A stretch of 64,000 nt of DNA from Euryodendron excelsum (Eukaryota; Streptophyta; Magnoliopsida; Ericales; Pentaphylacaceae). How positions within the stretch are numbered: position 1 is the stretch's first letter; each line of letters begins with the position of its first letter. Made by a program: the position numbers and the translations under genes. The notes below the pieces were generated by a model. The model saw only the letters and a list, made by a program, of their open reading frames with translations, had not been told where the DNA came from and did no database searches. Positions 56,822-64,000 of this stretch are shown piece by piece. The stretch is from positions 17,948,501 through 18,012,500 of the forward strand of contig CM065392.1 in the NCBI GenBank assembly GCA_033060915.1, written 5' to 3'.

Positions 56822-59800
56822 ATGAGTGACGACATTTTTGATGGACAGATATTAGCTGAGAAGTTGTCTAAACTCAACAGTTCGCAGCAAAGTATAGAAT
56901 GTATCCTTGTTTTATGAGAAAAATGGGCCCTTACATTCATTTAAGGTCTTCAAAACTAGGGTTTTGATAGCTTCAACCTTGTATGGTCATTTAACTGGTG
57001 TTGTACAGCAGGAATTGAAATAGAATGTAATTTTAACGTCTTAATCTAAATGAATGAAAAAGGAATTGTTTCCCTAATTCTTCATTCTGGGCATTAGATG
57101 GTAAGAAGTCTGCCTATATTGAGTGGCGCATGTGGCAGTTGAGTCCTTAAAAAGCTATCCTAAGAACTAGGGCTATCAAATAACCGGAGGTTATGTTGGT
57201 TTAGTTCAGTTTTGGTTCGTGTTTTGAATCTTGCCAGCTTCTGTTGCTGGCATTTGCAACCAATGAGGGTCAGATTGGTTCAGTTTTCTGGGAATTTGTC
57301 TTAACTTGCATCCCTAACTAACAAGCACGGACATGGACACATGATATGGACATGCCAACACGGCAATTTGCAAAAATTGCAAAACATGATCTGGGGGAGG
57401 GCGGGTTATATTTTTCTATATGTCATATTCATAAATATTTTATTCAAATATAATGAAAACATTGCAAGGTAACTCTAATTAAAATTAAAAACCATGTCCA
57501 TATCTCAAATGTCAAATTAGGTATAAAACAAAATTGTTTTTATTTTACAATCGGATCCTAAGTTATTTTTTTTTATTTTGTATAGCATATTTATGAATAT
57601 TTTACTCAAAAGATAATGAAAAAATTGCAAGATAACAGTAATTTACAGTCTAACTCGTGTAAAGCTTTTGTTTCTCTTTCCTTTTGGCAGTACATGGATT
57701 GCATCCCCCTGATGTTTCTTTAATTTATTTTACTTTTACTTATCAAAAAAAAAAGATAACACTAATTAAAATTAAAAACTATGTATTCCATAGCTCAAAT
57801 GTCAAATTAGGTATAAAACAATATTGTTTCTATTTCACAATTGGATCTCAAGTTGTATAAGTGATGGACACGTGTGCCTCTCAAGTGTGCAAAATGTGTC
57901 TACTTCCGACATGTGTCGAGAGAGTGTTCGTTAACTTTCATATCCGGACACGACACCTTCTTAGAAGTGGTCTTGCTTCTTAGATCCCTAAGTTGACCTT
58001 TCATTTTGTAATTGGTAGTAACCTGAACTAAAGATCATCCAGTACAAGCTAGATCAGTTGTTTTGTCTCTGTCTTCTGGTTCATTTTAGTCAACGACTCC
58101 AAGTGTGAATCTGAATTACTTTTAGGTAGTTTTAGCTTATAACTTTTGTTTTCCTGGTATTTTTAGTTATAAGAAGACATCACTATGGGGCGCACCCATT
58201 GGAATGGGCATTGGGGTTGATTAAATGTTTAGTGGATTAATTAGGGTTGGGTGGGGATGTAATACAGACTATTCAGTAGTGAACCTGACTTGGTTTGGAT
58301 GTTCTTGTCCTACCCACGTGTGCATAAAAATTGTGTAAATTTGTTGTTAGCGGCTCTGAGTGCTGCCAAAGGATTGGCCTCTTTAGAGCTCCATCACCAT
58401 CGGCTCTAGTAATCCTTTGATGTGTTATGAAGTGGCGTTTGTTTGGTGACTTAGACTGTCAGAGAAAAAAAAACGAATGGATCTTGTAGGATTCCCAAAA
58501 AATTCTTTGATTTCTTCCGGAAGCAGTCCTAGACCTAGGTCATAAATAAAATAAAGCACGAGGGGACTATTGTTCTTTCTTTTGGTTGACTTAGAATGGT
58601 TGGCTCTTGAAGATACATGCTTCTAAAGCAGCATTGGTCAGTGTGGCATGTGTTTTATCCTGTAACGAGTAAAACAAGTAGTTTAGCAGAGTTTATCTTG
58701 TTGATCTGCTGAGTCACATCAAATGCCTTGGCAGATCATAGAGGAGGATGCCCAAAGGGTTTTGGCCCGACTCACTAAAACCTCTAATTCTGTACGGTTG
58801 TGCTTTAATGCTGGAGCATGGTGAACTTGGCTGAAATGAGATCTTACAAATGGCGTAGTAGTTCTTTCAAGAGAGTTAATGCTCTATGCTCCTTGTTTGT
58901 TTAGTGAGATGAATTCTATTTAAAATGCTCAAAGAAATAAGTACTATCTTGGGAGTCATTGGTCAAACTTATTTAATTGTTAAGGAATGTGTTTTGAGTC
59001 TGTTGTAAGTCTTGATCAGCGTGTTTTACAGTGCGGTTTCTTACACACATGAAAATGAGTCTGAAAGGAAGGTTATTTTGATTAGAATACTTATTTTGTT
59101 CGCATCTTCTTGCTAGGGTTGAGTGCTTCGTCCTTTAGAGGTGTGGATTTGTTGTCTCAACTGATTTGCAAATGGGCACCATCAATGGGTTCTGGTGACC
59201 CTTTTGATGGTTTTCAGGACTATTTTTCCCTCTTTGGTTGAGGACTTCTGCCCATACTTCCATTAGAGGCTCCAGTCTTCATCACATTGAAGTCAAAGCG
59301 GATTTCACTTATTATTGTAGTCTAGGAATTTGGACTCTATTTGAGCCAAAATCTGAAAGTTCTCTGATTACCAGACCTAGAAAATCGTGTATCTGTGGTT
59401 ACAAAAATAAATGTGCTGATTTGCTGCCCACCGTTTCCTGATGCCCTTCACAAACTACTCCATAAAATCCTCTCACCTTTTGTGTTTGTTTCATACCCCT
59501 GCAATTTTGTGGCTGATGCCCTTTTCTTTTTTGGGTAATACAAACACGTGTTACATGTACCACTGTAGCATTTTCCCTTATAGGCAATATTTCAAATTAT
59601 CTTTGCTTTTCAAGGGAGCATTAAGTTATGTTAGCAGTTTCTTTTGTGTCCTCCTATTCCTAAAGATCCGATGTCCTGTTAACATGTGTTTTGATTAGTT
59701 TCACTTTTACTGTGAAATGGGGTTATGGCAAGTGTTCTTCAGTATATAGTTTCGTTCCCCCAAAAAATGAATACCTTTTGGAACATTGTTAGCTTAGACG

Positions 59801-60309
59801 TATTCAACAAATTACTGCAATTTTAGAAATAACTATAATATCTTGCTGCCAATGCAGCATACTTATCTTCAATTAAAAGCCATTTATGAAGAAAGCTTTT
59901 CATGACCTATTTTTTCTTCTTGGTGACACTGTTTCTGGGGATGGCATGTTATGAAATGCCAACATTGTTGCTGTGGTGTTTTCTTTTTGTGCATTTGGGT
60001 TTCTTTTCTCTGGTTCTTTGATGGGTATAGTCCCACATGTACTTCCCTAACATTTGATTAGCATTATCTCGTTGGTGCATTTCACATAGAAAGAAAGCTA
60101 GACAGATCGTCGAAACTTGGGACAAGGCATCCAGTACTGCTCAGCGAGAACAGCGTGTTTCTTTCCTATATTTGGCCAATGACATTCTGCAAAACAGTAG
60201 GCGAAAGGGCAGTGAGTTTGTGAATGAATTTTGGAAAGTTCTTCCTGGAGCTCTCAAGCATGTCTATGAAAATGGTGATGAACATGGAAAGAAAGCAGCC
60301 TGTAGACTG
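56822..60309 (+). CDS. CID (CTD-interacting) domain protein, RPRD1-like; first two coding exons, incomplete at window end
   Basis: The coding exons are 56822-56900 and 60062-60309. The acceptor TTGCAG/G at 56786 starts the exon, with 35 bases of leader before the ATG. Donors are GAAT/GTATCC and ACTG/GTAACT; the acceptor is GATTAG/CATT. Joined, they give 109 residues with no stop: MSDDIFDGQILAEKLSKL, then LSRWCISHRKKARQIVE, VSFLYLANDILQNSR, FWKVLPGALKHVYENG and KKAACRL. This is the eight-helix CID fold that binds phosphorylated RNA polymerase II C-terminal repeats, as in RPRD1 and Pcf11, and in plant proteins often labelled ENTH/VHS family. It probably acts in the nucleus in transcription termination or CTD dephosphorylation. 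Exons for the rest lie beyond 64000. The introns (3161 and more than 3690 bases) are long and repeat-filled. Confidence 0.92.
57325..57965. repeat. Copy 2 of the dispersed repeat family, internally duplicated, in intron 3
   Basis: Starts AAGCACGGACATGG and ends ATATCCGGACACGACACC. The segment TAATGAAAA..TTGCAAG(A/G)TAAC through CTAATTAAAATTAAAAAC and ATGTCAAATTAGGTATAAAA is present twice, about 57450-57550 and 57610-57830, so this copy carries an internal tandem duplication that the 53102 copy lacks. A LINE tail interrupts the second unit. Confidence 0.65.
57638..57753 (+). mobile_element. Short LINE 3'-end insertion (about 116 bp)
   Basis: It ends TTTACTTTTACTTATC followed by a run of ten A, a typical plant LINE tail. 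AAGATAACA flanks it at 57629-57637 and 57753-57761. Nothing of the coding region remains, as expected of a severely 5'-truncated copy. Confidence 0.75.
57966..60061. other. Intron 3, right part
   Basis: About 2.1 kb of intron with no recognised gene or bounded element. The frames at 59238 and 59441 show no domain. It ends at ACATTTGATTAG/CATT. Confidence 0.5.
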
Positions 60310-60559
60310 GTAACTCCTATTCATTTATGAAGAAAGTATTGTCTTCTATTTTCTCATTTTTTTTGGATTGGAGCACGTTAGATAAAGCATTGACCAAGTT
60401 AAATTCCTATTCCTGTGTATATTCATATATACATAAACATATCCGTATACATATAACATATGCATAAACAAATTCAAGTACACCTGTAAATTTCTATAAA
60501 ATCAGCTTTAAATTATCAGTTCACCATTTACTAACCTGCTTTTCTTTGTTTCCCAATTT

Positions 60560-63012
60560 TCTAACTTGGCTGGTATAGGAATAAGTGTCCAACTCTCCTT
60601 TGTACAGGGACACTTAGCCGACTCATCACTCTTCCGTGCCACTCCTCCGTGCGTGTGGCAGCTTGTCGAGGCGATGTGTAGACCAAGTCAGCTTATCCGT
60701 CAAGAATGGCGCGAAGAGCGCTTCCTCCGAGTTAAGACATCAAGAGGTCCTCGTCCATATGTGACTTCGGGACATCTACTCTGTGGCATTCGCCCATGGC
60801 CTGGCTCTCGGCACCTTTTGGCAGGACCATGGAACCTTTCCGTTGAGCGCACCTCCACACTTAGTATAATTCTCCACACAAGCATGTCTCCATAACCTAG
60901 GTTGGGAGTAGGACTTAGGGACCTCTGCACAGGATCATAAGGAGAACACGTGGATTGGAGGCTAGAGTTGAGGGTTAGTCAAGCGGCCTCCCCCCTCCGG
61001 ATGGTCTTAGAGAGGGGGAGTTTCACCAAGTCAAGCAAACGACAAGTGCATTTAATACAAGCTGACAAGCACTTTTAATGCATGTCGAACTCTAAGCTGC
61101 CTGAATCACTGCCACCTGTAAAGGCAGAGGTGCAGAGTTGACATTTAGAATGTCGGCCTTCGAGAAGTCCTCAGATTTGAGAAGCCAATCACTAAGGGAC
61201 CTCCGTTACAGGTTTGAGGAGTCAATTACTGGAGATCTTGATGGTTGATTAACCAATTGTGGAGGGCCTCCCTTACTTATATCAAGGGAACCCCCCTTTT
61301 TCCATAAAAAAGGCATTCATTCTACATTAAATGTTTATTACCAACCTTTGAGAATCTCTCGAAGTCTCTCCAATTATTTTGAGATACTGTCACTCTCTCT
61401 TTTTCTAAGACAGCTTCAACTTTCTCTCCTCCACCTCTGGTGGTTCTCTGCTTAAATCACGCCTGCCGTAACTTCTCAGAGGGCCTCCCTTTATCAGGTT
61501 TGACCACTCACTCCTCATATGATACTACACACAATGCTCTGTTGGAAAAGAGCGGTGCTCGCTGTCCATAACACCGAAGAAGAGCACTCAGGCAATCTTT
61601 CAAAACGCCCAAGGAACTGAGACTTTAATTCAATATAACCTCAACCCTCGTCCTCCCGTGGAACAACTTGACGACTTGTCGCATGCGATTGTTCCTCCTC
61701 ATGCCGACTAGTTACAATCCTTCACAGAAACCATGGTCTTGAGGCAATGAGCTGAACAACTCATACTCGAGACCTTACTGTTGATGCAAAGAAGGACTTC
61801 ACCCCCTCTAGCCTAACCCGCAACTCCTTTGGCGCTAGCTGACTCGGACAACCTCCCAAGCCTTAACCTAGAACTCACCAAAAGGAACCTTTCGATTCCT
61901 CCCCTCCCAGTGGCAACTCTTGGCGTTGCCTCTATTACGGCTCCAATAATGAGGGTCGCCTCAACAGGTGCTCTAGCACTAGCTCATTTAACTCACCTCG
62001 AGGTATGCTTGACTCGGCATTAAGCACCATCGGCCTCAAATGAAATAACTCGCCTCGGCCTTGAGCGCCCTCAGCCTTAGGTGAAATAATCCACCTAAGC
62101 CTTGGGCGCCGTTGCCTTCAAGTGAAATAAGTCGCCTCAAGGCATGCTCACTTCAACCTTGGGAATCCTCGCTCTCAAGTGGAAATGCTTGCCTCGGCGT
62201 TGAGTATGCTCGACCACAAGTGGAATAACTCACCTCGAGGCATTCTCCTCTCAACCTTAAGTGCCCTCGCTATCAGATAGAATGACTCACATTGAGGCGT
62301 GCTCGCCTTGGCGTTGAACACACTTGGCCTCAAGTGAAATAGCTCACGTTAACCTTAAGCACCCTCACTCTTAAGTTAAATGACTCACCTCGAGGTATAC
62401 TCACCTCAGCGTTGAGCACTCTCGATCTCAAGTGGAATAACTCACCTCACCCTTGAGTACCCTCGCTTTTGGGTGAAATGTCTCGGCTTAAGGCATTCTC
62501 CTCTCAACCTCTCAAGTGGAATGACTAGCCTCATTCTTGAGCGATCTCGCCTTCATGTGAAATGATTTACCTTAAGGCATGCTCGTCTCAGCTGTGAGTG
62601 CCCTTACTCTCAAGTGGAATGACTCGCCTACTATATATGCTTGCCCTCAAGGTCTTAGCATGCTTCTCTCGTCTCGCCTCACCTCACTTTGTCTTGGTCC
62701 TCTCTTTAAGGGTCATGGTTTGTAGTGGATATTATTTCCTTAAAATGACAAACTTTTTTACCCCTCCCTCACAAGTTCCTTGACAGGGGAGGGAGATGAG
62801 GCTTATTTACATTGGTAACATCCTTCATAACTTTCTAAGGCGGAGTGATGCTCGCATACTGAGTGCTCATCATCATCGAGCTATAAGTCCCTCAAGGAAA
62901 AACTCTCCTCTCAATAACAATGGGTACTTTACTATTGCGAGCCAGATGATCTACTGGCTCAAGGTGTAGACCTTGAGGAAAAGCTAATGTTTTAGTCTTT
63001 GACTAGGCCTAG
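60560..63012 (+). mobile_element. Unclassified LTR-type (non-coding or gag-only) insertion in intron 4
   Basis: Composition shifts from T-rich intron to GC-richer sequence near 60560. The segment to about 61540 looks like a plant gypsy LTR: CTTATATCAAGGG near 61276, a CATTCATTCTACATTAA leader, then CTCTCTCTTTTTCT. It is followed near 61540 by a possible primer-site region (TTGGAAAAGAGCGGTGCTCG). Broken gag-like frames follow (61650-62020), with a degenerate tandem array at 62000-62660. No pol is recognised and exact ends are not determined, so the class is tentative. Confidence 0.4.
62000..62665 (+). repeat. Degenerate tandem array with alternating ~40 and ~58 bp units
   Basis: The motif CTCAAGTG(A/G)AAT(A/G)ACTC(A/G)CCTC recurs about 13 times between 62036 and 62612, at spacings of roughly 42, 40, 58, 40, 57, 58, 42, 59, 39, 42, 39 and 60 bases. 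Long units contain an extra AGGCAT(G/T)CTC(G/A)CCTC segment. No coding potential is evident. Confidence 0.75.
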
Positions 63013-64000
63013 TGTCACGGGCTGGCAGGCCGGGCACCACACGGTGACACTAAATGCGACTCGCCATGATCATACGCAGCGGAATACACCCGTGAGGCGA
63101 CTATGCTCCAAGCAATAGTCCCGCCAAACTCAAACACCAAGGCATAAGATTATGCGCTTGTCCAGGATTCATCTGTAATGCCCCGCATAACTCTTTAAGC
63201 ACGGACCTCTGATGCTCAAGTCATAATGCAACCCAAGCTATAGGCGAAAGCAACGCCATACTCAAATACGCGCACACACGGCAAGAAATGTGCTTAGCGC
63301 TAGTCCCTCTCAAAACACAAGCCAGATGGCCATGTGTAACTAGACATGCGCGCGTCAGCCAAGCATCACCTGTTAGGCACAACGCCTCCATCCTTGAAGC
63401 TCTTAGCGCCCCGCATCAAGGTTGCCCGCAAGGAAGGCACCACCGAATAGCAACTGTTAAGCCCACAGCATAGTGCCCCGCGTCACCAATGCTAGCCAAA
63501 CCAAGCGGCCGTGTGCACAAGCGTGAACCCAATGCGTAAGTGCACACGAGACACACGGCATGCAAGTGTGCACACCGAGGTTCAATCCGTCATGGACATA
63601 AGCCCCACCACTTTATAATTATGGCGTAGCGGGTGCGAATGCCACAACCCCATCCTCGACGCTAATGCCCAACATTTGCCCCACCGGGCACAATGCCGCC
63701 CATGTAGCCCCTTGACTAGCATGAGGACTGCAGCCACGTGCCACAGCCGGCCCCCAAGTCTTGCCCACTCCCTTGGGGGACTCACTTGAATGCTGTCCCT
63801 TTCAGTAGCACCAGGGGGTGGTAGAGTCAACATCATGCCCCCCTTATAATAGCATTCTGAGCCATCTCCAAACTGATAGGAAGAAACATCCTACCCCCTC
63901 GAGGAGTCATAATCCATAAATCTAATAAATATGGAAAATACAAATTACGAGATTGCCATGCCACCGGCCAATCATGCTCAGACATGCCCCACGCAAAGGT
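63013..64000 (-). mobile_element. Possible start of another LTR, minus strand, running off the window
   Basis: The left edge TGTCACGGGCTGGC would be the inverted 3' end (..CCGTGACA) of a plant gypsy-type LTR. The sequence is GC-rich with many GCCCC and CACAA words, unlike the surrounding intron. A TATA-like TTATAATAG (minus CTATTATAA) lies at 63843-63851. The other end is outside, so this is tentative. Open frames at 63288 and 63582 show no domain. Confidence 0.4.

Noticed and set aside
60566..60895. 109-codon plus-strand frame near the start of the GC-richer block
   Set aside because: It sits in LTR-like sequence, shows no domain, and lacks splice signals joining it to the CID gene.
1..64000. 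CRISPR arrays, prokaryotic operons, toxin-antitoxin or phage modules
   Set aside because: No regularly spaced identical repeats with unique spacers and no bacterial genes; repeats here are tandem, LTR or microsatellite in nature.

Overview
This window reads as nuclear DNA of a dicot plant. It is AT-rich and dense in degraded LTR retrotransposons, and it carries plant-type MULE, hAT, LINE and endogenous caulimovirid remnants. One host gene with plant-style introns and a plant 5' leader is present. There are no prokaryotic operons, rRNA genes or CRISPR arrays. Almost every open frame outside the host gene is a piece of a decayed element. The species cannot be named from the sequence.

Positions 1-25090 and 26357-30644 are dominated by one Ty3/gypsy family with very long LTRs (about 4.1-4.6 kb), most like the Ogre/Tat group. 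The window opens inside its pol gene (RNase H, a second RNase H, integrase, 1-2307), followed by a long 3' noncoding region, a polypurine tract and a 3' LTR (3795-4348 and 8962-10439). That LTR is split by an oppositely oriented solo LTR (4354-8961) with a perfect AAGAG target duplication. A minus-strand relative follows (10440-18701). It has a complete 5' LTR, a primer-binding-site remnant and a partial 3' LTR, and its 5' LTR holds a copia-type LTR that itself holds another LTR. A truncated plus-strand LTR (to 25090) and a complete solo LTR (26357-30644, TCATG/TCATA) complete the set. The three complete LTRs share a TATA box, and upstream of it lie tandem modules repeating every 156-157 bp.

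Between them (18702-22585) lies a broken Mutator-like transposase gene, minus strand, interrupted by a 2.4 kb solo LTR. Positions 33151-39942 are a two-LTR Ty1/copia element, minus strand, with all domains recognisable but every frame broken. It sits inside an older tandem duplication. Positions 44484-46252 hold a minus-strand fragment that looks like a caulimovirid coat-protein region with an internal tandem duplication. Positions 47300-48135 hold the 3' end of a LINE split by a 209 bp hAT-type MITE.

From about 48.8 kb the window enters a host gene on the plus strand: a noncoding leader with two spliced exons, then coding exons 56822-56900 and 60062-60309. These encode the first 109 residues of a CID (RNA polymerase II CTD-interacting) domain protein of the plant RPRD1-like family. 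The introns hold a 1 kb hAT-type element, two copies of another repeat, a LINE tail, and a GC-richer insertion (about 60560 to the window end) with an unusual 40/58 bp alternating array. The gene runs off the right edge.

I found no convincing new biological system. The most unusual structures are the 157 bp LTR modules, the duplicated viral coat-protein fragment, the MITE/LINE chimeric reading frame and the alternating-period array.
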